NCBI GenBank assembly: GCA_016842085.1
Contig: JAEVEX010000007.1
Span: 1-52,861, forward strand
Direction: 5' to 3'
Source: Candidatus Thermoflexus tengchongensis
GTDB taxonomy: Bacteria > Chloroflexota > Anaerolineae > Thermoflexales > Thermoflexaceae
DNA length: 52,861 nucleotides
Both the position numbers and the translations under genes were made by a program. The notes under the pieces are model-generated. The model had not been told where the DNA came from. It did no database searches and saw only the letters and a list, made by a program, of their open reading frames with translations. Below, piece after piece: positions 31,579 to 39,936 of the stretch (within the stretch, counting starts at the first letter, position 1; each line of letters begins with the position of its first letter).

Positions 31579-32388
31579 ATGACGGAAACGGGACAGGTAT
31601 TTCAACGGGCTTCCCGCTGGGCGACAGCCACGCGGGTCCATCGACATTCGTGGCTGCGCCGCTTCCTGACCTTCCTGCTTCATCTCGCTTACCGGATAGT
31701 GTTGCGCCTGGAGGTCGTGGGGCTGGAGAACATCCCCCCCTCCGGGCCCGTGATCCTGGCCATCAATCACATCAGCTTCCTGGACCCGGTTCTGGTGGTC
31801 AGCCTGCTGCGGCGCAAAGTGCTCCCCATGGCCAAAGCCGAGGTCTTCCGTGACGTGGTTCTGGGCCCCCTGGTCAGCGCCTTCGACGCCTTCCCGGTCC
31901 GGCGGGGGGAGATCGATCGCCGGGCCATCCAGACCGCCCTGGAGGTACTCCGGATGGGTGGGGTGTTGCTCATCGCCCCCGAGGGAACGCGCAGCCCCAC
32001 CGGCGCATTGATCCCGGGGAAGGAAGGGGCCGTCTACCTGGCCTGGCGCACAGGGGCTCCCATCGTGCCGGTGGGCGTCGATGGAACCGACCGCTTCAAG
32101 TTCAACATCCGCCGGCTCCGGCGCACGCCGGTACGGGTGGTCTTCGGCCCGCCTTTCCGGGTGGAGATCCCCGAGGAGCGGAGCCGGGAGGCGTTGCGGG
32201 AGGCCACAGACGAGCTGATGGTCCAGATCGCGGCGCTGCTCCCTTCGGAGCGACGCGGGGTTTACGCTGACTTCCCGGCTGCCGCGCCGCGCTACCTCCA
32301 CCCCCTGGCAGCCCCGGAGAGCCTTGAGGCGCGGCGGACCCTGGCGGGGCATGTGACTATGGGCCCCTACTCCACTGAGATTCCCTGA
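31579..32388 (+). CDS. plsC: 1-acyl-sn-glycerol-3-phosphate acyltransferase (PlsC-like)
   Basis: A 269-residue membrane-associated enzyme that adds the second acyl chain to make phosphatidic acid. The catalytic HX4D is NHISFLD (His64, Asp69), and EGTR is at 135-138. One hydrophobic segment lies at about 27-45 (RRFLTFLLHLAYRIVLRL). The C-terminal 40 residues after the domain are polar and not characteristic. The start is the first ATG of the frame; a weak site (GGAAGC) lies upstream. It ends 24 nt before the opposite-strand gene's stop. Confidence 0.9.
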   Translation: MTETGQVFQRASRWATATRVHRHSWLRRFLTFLLHLAYRIVLRLEVVGLENIPPSGPVILAINHISFLDPVLVVSLLRRKVLPMAKAEVFRDVVLGPLVSAFDAFPVRRGEIDRRAIQTALEVLRMGGVLLIAPEGTRSPTGALIPGKEGAVYLAWRTGAPIVPVGVDGTDRFKFNIRRLRRTPVRVVFGPPFRVEIPEERSREALREATDELMVQIAALLPSERRGVYADFPAAAPRYLHPLAAPESLEARRTLAGHVTMGPYSTEIP

Positions 32389-32412
32389 GCGAGCTGCAAA
32401 AAGGCTCCGGCT

Positions 32413-33936
32413 TCAACGCCACGCCATCGCCGCGATGTCCCCCCGGGCGGTGAGACGGTCGATCCGGCCGGAAGGGAGGGCGATCCGGTAGAGGTCCCCC
32501 TGATAGCGAACCAGGAGGCTTTCCCCGTCGGGCGCCCAGCGCATATCCGGCTGGCCGCCGAATCCCATCTCCCCCTCCGGGGGGAACAGCCGCCGGCGGT
32601 TGCTCCCATCGTGATCCGCCCAGTAAAGGTCGTAACGCGAAGCGTCCCCTGCTTCCGGCTGACGGGCCTGGCCGAAGAAGAGCCCCTCAGGGCTCCAGAG
32701 CACGCCGGCCCATATCCCAACATCCTCGATCAACGGGCGTGCCCATCCTTCATCCACCGCCAGGATCCAGAGATCGAACCGGGTGGATTGCTCCGGGGGC
32801 TCTGCGGAGCGGGGAGGGCCATGGACCAGCGCGGCGAGGTATCGGCCATCGGGGGACCACGCGAGGGCGGGCACCCAGGCCCATGCGCTCCGGGTCTCAT
32901 AAACCGGGAAGGTGAGCCACATGGTCGCCTTCAGGCTCCCCAGATCCAGGATTCCGACCCCATCGGTGCGCCCGAAGGCCAGACGGCGGCCATCCGGGGA
33001 CCACGCCCAGGCCATGCCCCACCATCCGTAAGGGCCGCCAGCGGTTGGCGTCAGCACCTGGCGGGCTTCGATCCGCCCGTTCACCCATCGGCCGATCCAG
33101 AGGTCGTTATGCGCCCGCCAGCCCGGCGGCCCGGGGCTCGGCTCCCCGGTGGCGAAGGCCAGGCGGTCCCCCTGAGGGGACCATTCCAGCCAGAGCACAT
33201 TTTCCAGACCCACCGGCTGCGGACGTGGAGGATCGGCGCGGAGGTTCAGCCCCCACAGCGTGTTCAGAAGGGGACGAGGGGATGTCAGGGGAACCCGGGA
33301 GAACAGGAGGACGCCGCCATCCGGAGACAGGGTGAAGATCCGGCCGTCCAGATCGCCCAGGTTCGTGAGCGGCAGGATCCGGGTCGTTTCCCCAGCGACG
33401 CGCCATGCATCCCGACGGGCCAGGAAGACCAGCGTGCCGGAGATGGGCATGGACGCCACCTCGCCCAGCAGACTGACCGCCACGATCTCGGGAACCGGAT
33501 CCCGCAGGCGCTCCCGGTGGATCTCCTGGCGCTCCACCGGCTGGCCATCGGCCCATGTGATCCGGACGGTCACCCGTTCGACGCCGGGTTCGCCCCGGCG
33601 GATCAGGCGGGTCTCCCCCGGCGCCAGCCGCGCGTCCTTCAGGATCTGTCGGGGAAAGGGGATCGGGATCTCCTGAGCCTCCAGGGTCTGGGTGATGCGG
33701 GTGACCGTGATCACCATCCCTGGAGTGATCCGGGCCGTCTCCGGCGGGGACACCCGGTCCAGATCCCCCAGGGAGATCCCAGCCTGCGCCAGCGCCTCCC
33801 GTACAGTGGTCGCGCGAAGATAAACGGTGCGCTGCTGTCCATCGGCCACCACCGTGACCGGGATCGGTCGGGCGAGGCAGGCGACCAGCATCGCTACCCC
33901 GAATCCGATCATCCCGCGTTCCCACCGGCGGATCAT
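32413..33936 (-). CDS. Extracytoplasmic protein with DUF348, G5 and TolB-like beta-propeller repeats
   Basis: A 507-residue protein. A membrane anchor/signal lies at residues 8-24. A DUF348 ubiquitin-like domain spans about 25-78 (VTVVADGQQRTVYLRATTVREALAQAGISLGDLDRV), and a G5 domain about 85-155. WD40-like PD40 repeats run from about 175 to 500, with repeated WSPQGDRLAFATG, WSPDGRRLAFGR, WSPDGRYLAALVH, WAPDGESLLVRY. G5 domains bind peptidoglycan or polysaccharide, and PD40 propellers bind partners, so it is likely a surface scaffold. It ends the minus tad arm. Confidence 0.85.
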   Translation of the reverse strand: MIRRWERGMIGFGVAMLVACLARPIPVTVVADGQQRTVYLRATTVREALAQAGISLGDLDRVSPPETARITPGMVITVTRITQTLEAQEIPIPFPRQILKDARLAPGETRLIRRGEPGVERVTVRITWADGQPVERQEIHRERLRDPVPEIVAVSLLGEVASMPISGTLVFLARRDAWRVAGETTRILPLTNLGDLDGRIFTLSPDGGVLLFSRVPLTSPRPLLNTLWGLNLRADPPRPQPVGLENVLWLEWSPQGDRLAFATGEPSPGPPGWRAHNDLWIGRWVNGRIEARQVLTPTAGGPYGWWGMAWAWSPDGRRLAFGRTDGVGILDLGSLKATMWLTFPVYETRSAWAWVPALAWSPDGRYLAALVHGPPRSAEPPEQSTRFDLWILAVDEGWARPLIEDVGIWAGVLWSPEGLFFGQARQPEAGDASRYDLYWADHDGSNRRRLFPPEGEMGFGGQPDMRWAPDGESLLVRYQGDLYRIALPSGRIDRLTARGDIAAMAWR

Positions 33937-34026
33937 CCATGCCTCCGGTTCTCTGTTCTGGCATGCCGTCCGGGAGGCCTCTTTCCGGTTGTTGATTTTA
34001 CCGGAGGCGAGGACGGGCAGGGGGAT

Positions 34027-35178
34027 TTACGGAGGGCTGCGCAGGATCAGCGGGAGGAAGAGGACATGCGGGCAGATCATGGACACATTGTTGTCCTCCC
34101 ATGCCTCCCAGACCCGTCCGGTCAGGGGGCTTTCTCCGTAGGGATCCACATCCACGTTCAGGAACAGGCACCGACCGGGCTGGAGCGAGGCGGTTCCAGT
34201 GATCGGAACCTCGTGGCCGGGGCTCAGAGGAGGGAGCCACACGCCGGTGGGTCCCTGCATCCACGTCTCGAACCCTCCGCCGTCCGCCGGGCTGGTCGGG
34301 GGATCTCCGGGGGCGCGTTGCTGCAAAGCGACCAGAAAGCCGCCGACCCGTGATGGGACCGATGCGGCGCCTGCATTGCGGATCCATGCATTCACCTGAG
34401 CGCTTCCTCCATGGATCCGCAGGGTCATGGTGAGGGGGATCAAATCCGGGAGCGTGGCTTCCGATCGATTCCGCAGATCCCCCAGGCGGAAGGTATACGT
34501 GACCCATGCCCGGCTCTCTGGAGTGGTGGTGAAGCGCGCCATCGGCCAAACGAGGCCTCCGGGCACGTAAAGGGGAAAGGGGCTCAACCCCTCGTGACTG
34601 GCGGAGACGATCCGCGCATAGGTAACTGTATAGACGCCTGCGGACAGACGCACTGCCATCCCGGTGGCGAAATCGAAGCCCTCTCGCCCAATGGTCCCAA
34701 CGGTGATCTCGTATTCCGGCGGGTCATAGCGCGCGTAGGCGGTTGTAACCCATGAGGCGAAAAGCGTGTGAGTGGGCTGGATGTTGTAGAACACCACCCC
34801 GGTGGCCTCCACCGTCCAGGTAATCGCCCCATCCAGGGGATCCGCCCAGGCCTCCACGCGGGTGATCTGCCCCGGGAACGTGAGCCCTCCAAACCCGATG
34901 CGCAGGGAGCTCACGGTGGCGTTCTCAACCCGGTTTTCCCGGGTGATAGAGAGATGAGGGTCTCCCGGATCCGTGATGCCGATGGTCATGGTCTGCCACC
35001 GAGCGTTGGGAAGCGTCTCAGCCGCAGCAATCCCTGGCTCCGGGGCAGGAGGAGCCGGCCACGGAGGAGGGGGCGGGGGCGGAAGGGTCTGGGCGCTCCC
35101 GCGTCCGATCAGAGCGCCCAGAAGCCCCAGTCCTGTTAAGGTGAGCCCCATGAGCCAGAGGATCCTCCCCCTTGGCAT
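34027..35178 (-). CDS. Secreted protein with C-terminal [10 protein letters not shown] tail
   Basis: A 383-residue protein with a signal peptide (residues 6-29) and then a proline run. The rest is a beta-rich, CARDB/Ig-like region with no enzymatic signature. It ends [11 protein letters not shown]; the kelch/DUF11 protein of the plus arm ends FLPLVLRSP, so this hydrophobic-basic tail may be a localisation or anchoring signal. ATG 35178 is chosen, with GGAGGGGGG upstream. It lies 28 nt after the Thr-Pro-rich TadE-like gene on the minus strand and ends the run before the G5 gene. The function is unknown. Confidence 0.8.
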   Translation of the reverse strand: MPRGRILWLMGLTLTGLGLLGALIGRGSAQTLPPPPPPPWPAPPAPEPGIAAAETLPNARWQTMTIGITDPGDPHLSITRENRVENATVSSLRIGFGGLTFPGQITRVEAWADPLDGAITWTVEATGVVFYNIQPTHTLFASWVTTAYARYDPPEYEITVGTIGREGFDFATGMAVRLSAGVYTVTYARIVSASHEGLSPFPLYVPGGLVWPMARFTTTPESRAWVTYTFRLGDLRNRSEATLPDLIPLTMTLRIHGGSAQVNAWIRNAGAASVPSRVGGFLVALQQRAPGDPPTSPADGGGFETWMQGPTGVWLPPLSPGHEVPITGTASLQPGRCLFLNVDVDPYGESPLTGRVWEAWEDNNVSMICPHVLFLPLILRSPP

Positions 35179-35206
35179 CTTTGATCCCCCCTCCCTTTCG
35201 TTCGGT

Positions 35207-36415
35207 TCACCCGTCAAAGCCACCCGGCGTGGGCGTCATCGTCGGCGTGGGCGTCCACGCCGGCGTAGGGGTACGGGTGGGCGTGCGGGTGGGAGTCGAT
35301 GTGGGCGTTCGCAGCGGCGTCGGCGTGGGGGTGGGCGTCGGCGTAGGAGTGCGGGTAGGCGTTGGCGTCCACGTCGGTGTGCGCGTGGGCGTCGGCGTCT
35401 GCGTGGGCGTGGGAGTTCGGGTCGGGGTCCGCGTCGGCGTGGGCGTGCAGATCGACGGCGGGCACACCGTCGGCGTGGGCGTGCGGGTGGGGGTCGGTGT
35501 CCGCGTCGGCGTGGGCGTGCGGGTGCGGGTCGGCGTAGGGGTACGGGTGGGCGTGGGGGTCGGCGTCGGCGTGCAGATCGACGGCGGGCACACCGTCGGC
35601 GTGGGCGTGCGGGTGGGGGTCGGTGTCCGCGTCGGCGTGGGCGTGCGGGTGGGGGTCGGTGTCCGCGTCGGCGTGGGCGTGTGGGTGCGGGTCGGCGTAG
35701 GGGTACGGGTGGGCGTGGGGGTCGGCGTCGGCGTGGGCGTTGGGGTAAACGTGGGCGTGGGCGTCGGCGTATCCGTCGGCGGCGGCGTGGGCGTCGGCGT
35801 ATCCGTCGGCGCCGGTGTGAACGTGGGCGTCGGCGGCGGAACCACCGTCGGGATTTGCGGCGGCAGCCCCAGCAGACGAACCGTCCGAAAGCGCTCGTTG
35901 ATGGCCTCGCGGCGGGCGATCAGCGGGATGTAGGCCACGATGGGCCGGAGGAGCGGGGTGATGATCATATGGTTGTGGCGCACCACCACCACCACCCGAT
36001 CCCCGGGGCCGCCCGCGTCGTTCCCCGGGACACACTGCAGCGTCGCCGGGTCGAACTCAAAGCCGGACCGGCTGCTGCAGATGGTGACCCCATAGAAGCC
36101 CGGCGTGTCGGAGCCCGGTCCCCCGGCCTGCTCCCCAAATTGCGTGATCAGGAGACCGTAAAGGATCTCACGGCCCCGCTCCAGGCCCGACCGCAGCCGG
36201 GCCTGCTCCCGATCGGCTTCATCCGCGCAACCGCTGAGACAGAAGGCTGGATCGAATTGCCCGGTGGAGAGATACCGGGCCGCCGCCCGGGCGTTGTTTT
36301 CAATGGTGGCCCAGGCATAAAAGACCCGAGCCAGCTCAATGACCATAAAAACCAGAAGGAGAAAAACCGGTAAAGCCAGCGCAAATTCCAGTGTCCCCTG
36401 TGCCGGCCGGCGCAT
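35207..36415 (-). CDS. TadE-like pseudopilin with long Thr-Pro repeat tail
   Basis: A 402-residue protein. The start [44 protein letters not shown] is a TadE prepilin segment with Glu at position 5 of the mature form. Residues 50-190 form the pilin body, with cysteine pairs. Residues 195-398 are a low-complexity run of [12 protein letters not shown] and TPTFTP units. Within it, [15 protein letters not shown] occurs twice, 126 nt apart (35448 and 35574), as an exact duplication of 42 codons. Such Pro/Thr stalks are often O-glycosylated and project a domain from the surface. RBS GGAGGG is upstream. Confidence 0.88.
   Translation of the reverse strand: MRRPAQGTLEFALALPVFLLLVFMVIELARVFYAWATIENNARAAARYLSTGQFDPAFCLSGCADEADREQARLRSGLERGREILYGLLITQFGEQAGGPGSDTPGFYGVTICSSRSGFEFDPATLQCVPGNDAGGPGDRVVVVVRHNHMIITPLLRPIVAYIPLIARREAINERFRTVRLLGLPPQIPTVVPPPTPTFTPAPTDTPTPTPPPTDTPTPTPTFTPTPTPTPTPTPTRTPTPTRTHTPTPTRTPTPTRTPTPTRTPTPTRTPTPTVCPPSICTPTPTPTPTRTPTPTRTRTPTPTRTPTPTRTPTPTVCPPSICTPTPTRTPTRTPTPTQTPTPTRTPTWTPTPTRTPTPTPTPTPTPLRTPTSTPTRTPTRTPTPAWTPTPTMTPTPGGFDG
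35446..35700. repeat. Tandem Thr-Pro coding repeats with a 126-nt duplicated unit
   Basis: The G/T-rich coding repeat (G-G-x-G-T units on the plus strand) includes two near-identical 126-nt units starting at about 35448 and 35574, both containing the ATCGACGGCGGGCACACC segment. Such arrays expand and contract by slippage. Confidence 0.75.
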
Positions 36416-36448
36416 GGAGCCCTCCTCTCTAAAACATCGAAAGCCCGT

Positions 36449-37960
36449 TTACCGGTTCAGACGGGTGAAGATCCGCCGGGCGATCTCGCGGAAGATCTGC
36501 TGCAAGGTGCCTGCGTCCGGGGCGTAGAAATAGTTGCTGCAGGATTGGCCCACGGGCTGCCAGACCGCCCCTGGGTTGAACCAGTCACTCCCGCTCTGGA
36601 GGCACTCGGCCTGATTATCCCCATCGGTCACATCGGCCAGATAACGCATGAACTTCTCCCCCACATCACGATCCCGCCCGCCGCCCGGCCGGATGTTCAG
36701 GTTGTGCATGCTGCTGCCGTAGCCGATGGCGAAGACCACCACATTGGCCTCCCGCAGCACATCCACCATATCCAGCGCCGCATCCTCTGCATCATATCGG
36801 AAGCTCGTGCTGGGATGCCGGGTTTCGAAGTCGCCATCCTGGCAGAACGGGCGGTAAGCCGGATCCCCCCAATACCAGGTGGGCTCCCCCCATCCGGGAG
36901 GTGGATTATATCGAGGGCAAAGGCCGAAATCCCTCGCTGGGGGATCGGGGGAATCCGGGACTGGATCGGTGGCGTTGGCCGACGCGTCGCTCAACATCAC
37001 AATCGCCCAGAGAGCACCGGTCTCCGCCGGCCGTCCCTGGGTGGCCAGGACATTGTAGGCCATCCGGAGGGCTCCCTGGACGTTGCTGCTGGGGCATGGA
37101 CGGGGATCATTGCCCGGACCGGGTTCGAAGGGAGGAACCGGGCTGCATGTCCCGGATGTGCAATCCATGCCGGCGCATTTCGCGGTTTGGGGGTTCTGGG
37201 CGGGATCATAAACCTGGATGCTCTGGATCGCGTTCTGAACAGTGGCGAGGCTCGTTCCCCCGTTGAGATCCACCCATAGACGGGCCTGGCGATCAAAGGA
37301 AAGCACCGCGACCCGGTCATACGGATAATACATGCGGGCGGCGAACTCCAGAGCTGCCTGACGCACGAAACGGAAAGGCGCACAGCTATCCGTGGGATTG
37401 CAGAAATGCGGCTTCTGCGGCCGGGGGCAGGCCGGATTGGGGTCCGGTGCATCGGTGGGAATGCAGATAATCGGGTTCCCGCTGGCCAGGACCATGGGGG
37501 TGTCGTAAGCCATGGATTCCGAGCTGTCGATGATCAGCACCAGGTCAACAGAGGCTGCCTCGCCAGTGGCGGAGCCGGAGAGCCGGACGCTCTGCCAGCC
37601 CACCACGCGCATGAAAGTCATGGGAACGATCACCTCCGCCTCCACCCGCACCAGCTTGCGACGAGGGGTCGTGCAGAGTTCAGCAGCGTAAGGGCCCGGA
37701 TCGTCACAGGTATAGACCCGGATGTTGGCCACATCGAAGCCCTGGGCGGTCAGGAAATCCCGGGCGGCCTGCTGGATATCGGCAAGGGTGCGGCCGACGC
37801 GGAACTGGTTGGAGCCGGCCAGGGCCGCTCCATCCAGGGCATGCTGCAGGCGGTGTCGGGCAGCATAGAGGCGGGCACCATCCATCGCCAGGCCGGCCAG
37901 GGCCAGCAGCCCCACCAGCATGAAGGCGAACAGAACTATGATCTGCCCACGACCGCGCAT
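36449..37960 (-). CDS. TadG-like protein with von Willebrand factor A domain
   Basis: A 503-residue protein. The N-terminal membrane segment (RGQIIVLFAFMLVGLLALAGLAMDGARLYAARHRLQHALDGAALAG) is the TadG/TadE-like helix with the DGAALAG motif. A vWA domain runs from about residue 138 to 470; its MIDAS metal site begins DSSES (Asp145, Ser147, Ser149). Many cysteine pairs follow, suggesting disulfides outside the cell. vWA TadG proteins are pilus-tip or adhesive subunits that bind ligands through a metal ion. It lies between the two TadE-like genes of the minus arm. Confidence 0.9.
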   Translation of the reverse strand: MRGRGQIIVLFAFMLVGLLALAGLAMDGARLYAARHRLQHALDGAALAGSNQFRVGRTLADIQQAARDFLTAQGFDVANIRVYTCDDPGPYAAELCTTPRRKLVRVEAEVIVPMTFMRVVGWQSVRLSGSATGEAASVDLVLIIDSSESMAYDTPMVLASGNPIICIPTDAPDPNPACPRPQKPHFCNPTDSCAPFRFVRQAALEFAARMYYPYDRVAVLSFDRQARLWVDLNGGTSLATVQNAIQSIQVYDPAQNPQTAKCAGMDCTSGTCSPVPPFEPGPGNDPRPCPSSNVQGALRMAYNVLATQGRPAETGALWAIVMLSDASANATDPVPDSPDPPARDFGLCPRYNPPPGWGEPTWYWGDPAYRPFCQDGDFETRHPSTSFRYDAEDAALDMVDVLREANVVVFAIGYGSSMHNLNIRPGGGRDRDVGEKFMRYLADVTDGDNQAECLQSGSDWFNPGAVWQPVGQSCSNYFYAPDAGTLQQIFREIARRIFTRLNR

Positions 37961-38016
37961 GCTTCACCTCCAGATTCCCCATGAGGGCAGGGGAGCTGGG
38001 CCAGCCGATGTGCCGT

Positions 38017-38619
38017 TCATTCCATTGGATCTACGGAGGGCAACGGCATCCAGGCCGACGCATACATCGGGATGATCTCCGGGAAGATCCAGGTGAACAG
38101 GCCCAGGCGCTGGCGATAGTGGTGATACGCTTCCACCACCAGAACACCCTTGCTGGGGGGGTGGCCGATCTCCGCAGCGATCGCCGCATCGGTGACCCGG
38201 GAGCTCTGGTTGTGGAAACGAGACCATCCGTTGGGCGCATTTCGAGGGAGCCGCCAGGCCAGCGTGCCATCCTGCCGGATGCCGAAGGCGGAGATCACCA
38301 GGTCATCCCCCAGGCCGGCGTTCAACCCATATGGGCGGAAGGCCTCATCAAAACGCTGCGAAACAGGATCCATAAACAGGGGGCTGTCACAGACGGCGCC
38401 AGGATCCCGGGGATCTTCTTGATGGTCCGCATACAGGCAGGGGTCTCCATCAGCCCCAAAGCGGGCGGCCTCCCGCACGGCGTCCTGGAGGGAAAGATAC
38501 GCGGCGATCGCGAACCCCAGCTCCGTCAGGCCGGCGATGAGGATCAGGAAGAGGGGCAACAGGATCGCCAGCTCCACGATGCTCTGGGCCCGTCGTCTAC
38601 CCTCGACCCTTCGAGCCAT
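38017..38619 (-). CDS. TadE-like pseudopilin
   Basis: A 200-residue protein. The prepilin segment is RRAQSIVELAILLPLFLILIAGLTELGFAIAAYLSLQDAVREAARFG, with the conserved Glu after the cleavage region. Residues 50-200 are a soluble domain with three cysteines or more (DPCLYADHQ..AVCDSP). ATG 38619 is preferred over 38643, with GGGGGATCC just upstream. It is the first gene of the minus arm, behind a strong promoter. TadE-type minor pilins are processed by prepilin peptidase and help assemble Flp pili. Confidence 0.88.
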   Translation of the reverse strand: MARRVEGRRRAQSIVELAILLPLFLILIAGLTELGFAIAAYLSLQDAVREAARFGADGDPCLYADHQEDPRDPGAVCDSPLFMDPVSQRFDEAFRPYGLNAGLGDDLVISAFGIRQDGTLAWRLPRNAPNGWSRFHNQSSRVTDAAIAAEIGHPPSKGVLVVEAYHHYRQRLGLFTWIFPEIIPMYASAWMPLPSVDPME

Positions 38620-38643
38620 GGATCCCCCGTATCTAAAAGCCAT

Positions 38644-38720
38644 CTTGAGGCGGTATTACAAAAATACCTTGACTCAGCTCAATCATAATTAAAAATTCTC
38701 AAACCGTCAATAGCCTCAAG
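38644..38720 (-). promoter_or_regulatory. Strong promoter of the minus tad arm, flanked by an inverted repeat
   Basis: Minus strand -35 TTGACG (38705-38710), 17-nt spacer, -10 TATGAT (38682-38687); both hexamers match at 5 of 6. The 8-mer CTTGAGGC (38644-38651) and its inverse GCCTCAAG (38713-38720) flank it. A second hairpin GGTATT-N5-AATACC lies in the leader. The plus arm starts at 38802 with a site AGGAGGTTAG. Confidence 0.68.
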
Positions 38721-38801
38721 GTCCGGGGGGCGAGGGGCCTGGGATCCGGCGTAACCCCCCTGCGAGGATCAGCGGTATTTGTAAGAGGAGGTTAGAGCAC
38801 T

Positions 38802-39356
38802 ATGACTTTATGGACTCCAGCAACTCCTGCGAAGTTCCCCCGCCGGGGTCAGGGCCTGGTGGAGTTCGCCCTGATCCTCCCGGTGCTGTTGCTGTTCATG
38901 CTGGGCATCATGGAGTTCGGCCGGATCCTCTTCATTTATACCGAGGTCTCCAATGCGGCGCGGGAAGCTTTGCGCGCGGCGGCGGCGACGATCCATCGGG
39001 GCAACGATGCGGATCGCGGGAAGGTGACCGCAACAGAGTGCAACGAGATCCTGAACCGGGCCTACGGAACCCTGGCGCTGACGCCCCGAACCCAGGTGAC
39101 GATCACGGTGGAATATGTCCGTCCGAACCCCGGAGGCGGCAGTGGGACCCCCATTGGGGTCTGCTCCTCGGATCCGGCTCAGTCCCAACTGCCCACCCAG
39201 GTGCTGGTCCTGAACGATCAGGTATATGTGGAGGTCCGATCCCAGGTGAGCGCGGCCACACCCCTGATCCGACCCTTCGTATCGAACCTGCCGCTCCGTT
39301 TCGCCGGGATGCGCTCCGTGGTCCCGATCAGCGGGATCGCCATGCCCAAACCGTGA
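38802..39356 (+). CDS. TadE-like pseudopilin
   Basis: A 184-residue protein. The prepilin segment is RRGQGLVEFALILPVLLLFMLGIMEFGRILFIYTEVSNAAREALRAAAA, clearly of TadE type. The body (60-184) has two cysteines (Cys near 75 and 121) and ends in a short hydrophobic strand. AGGAGGT lies 8-10 nt before ATG 38802. It is the first gene of the plus arm, 19 nt before the second TadE-like gene. It is likely a minor pilin of the Flp pilus. Confidence 0.9.
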   Translation: MTLWTPATPAKFPRRGQGLVEFALILPVLLLFMLGIMEFGRILFIYTEVSNAAREALRAAAATIHRGNDADRGKVTATECNEILNRAYGTLALTPRTQVTITVEYVRPNPGGGSGTPIGVCSSDPAQSQLPTQVLVLNDQVYVEVRSQVSAATPLIRPFVSNLPLRFAGMRSVVPISGIAMPKP

Positions 39357-39374
39357 GCGCGAGGGGAGAGGACG

Positions 39375-39863
39375 ATGGGATCCTGCTGGAATCACCATTC
39401 CTCTGATTATCGCCAGCGCGGCCAGAGCCTGGTGGAGTTCGCCCTGGCCGCCACGGTGTTGTTGCTGCTGCTCACCGGGGTGCTGGATCTGGGCCGGATG
39501 TATATGGCGTGGGTGGCGATCCAGGACGCGGCGGGCGAGGGGGCCCTCTATGCGGCGATGAACCCGCGCTGCATCAGCGCGGCGGACGGGCCTTCCTGCG
39601 CGACCCCCAACAACGCTTACGATCGGACGTTCATCGCGATCCGGCAGACGCCCGGGACCCCCCTGGATCCCTATCAGGTGACGATCACCATCACGCCGAA
39701 CGATCCGGCTCAGATCTGCTTCGGGACGCCGATCACGGTCTCGACCACCTATTCCTTCACGATGATCACGCCCATCATGCGGGGGATGTTCGGATCCGGA
39801 GTGACGCTGCGCGCCTATGCGGTCCAGCGCGCGTTGAACCACGGCTCCAGCAGCTGCCCGTGA
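39375..39863 (+). CDS. TadE-like pseudopilin
   Basis: A 162-residue protein with the segment QRGQSLVEFALAATVLLLLLTGVLDLGRMYMAWVAIQDAAGEGALYAAM. The rest is a soluble domain with Cys residues (NPRCISAADGPSCAT) and ends NHGSSSCP. GAGAGGAC precedes ATG 39375. Sequence divergence from the other TadE-like genes argues against a recent duplication. It lies in the plus tad arm between another TadE-like gene and the TadG-like gene, and is probably a second minor pilin. Confidence 0.9.
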   Translation: MGSCWNHHSSDYRQRGQSLVEFALAATVLLLLLTGVLDLGRMYMAWVAIQDAAGEGALYAAMNPRCISAADGPSCATPNNAYDRTFIAIRQTPGTPLDPYQVTITITPNDPAQICFGTPITVSTTYSFTMITPIMRGMFGSGVTLRAYAVQRALNHGSSSCP

Positions 39864-39936
39864 ACCTGGAGGACGCACGCTGGACGGAACGCCGGCGGAC
39901 AGCCCCCATCTCCGGTACAGGCAACAGGAGGCCAGG

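Noticed and set aside
35172-35933. Plus-strand open frame of Val-Gly repeats ([11 protein letters not shown])
   Set aside because: It is the mirror of the Thr-Pro coding repeat of the minus-strand TadE-like gene; the G/C-rich periodic codons leave all frames open.
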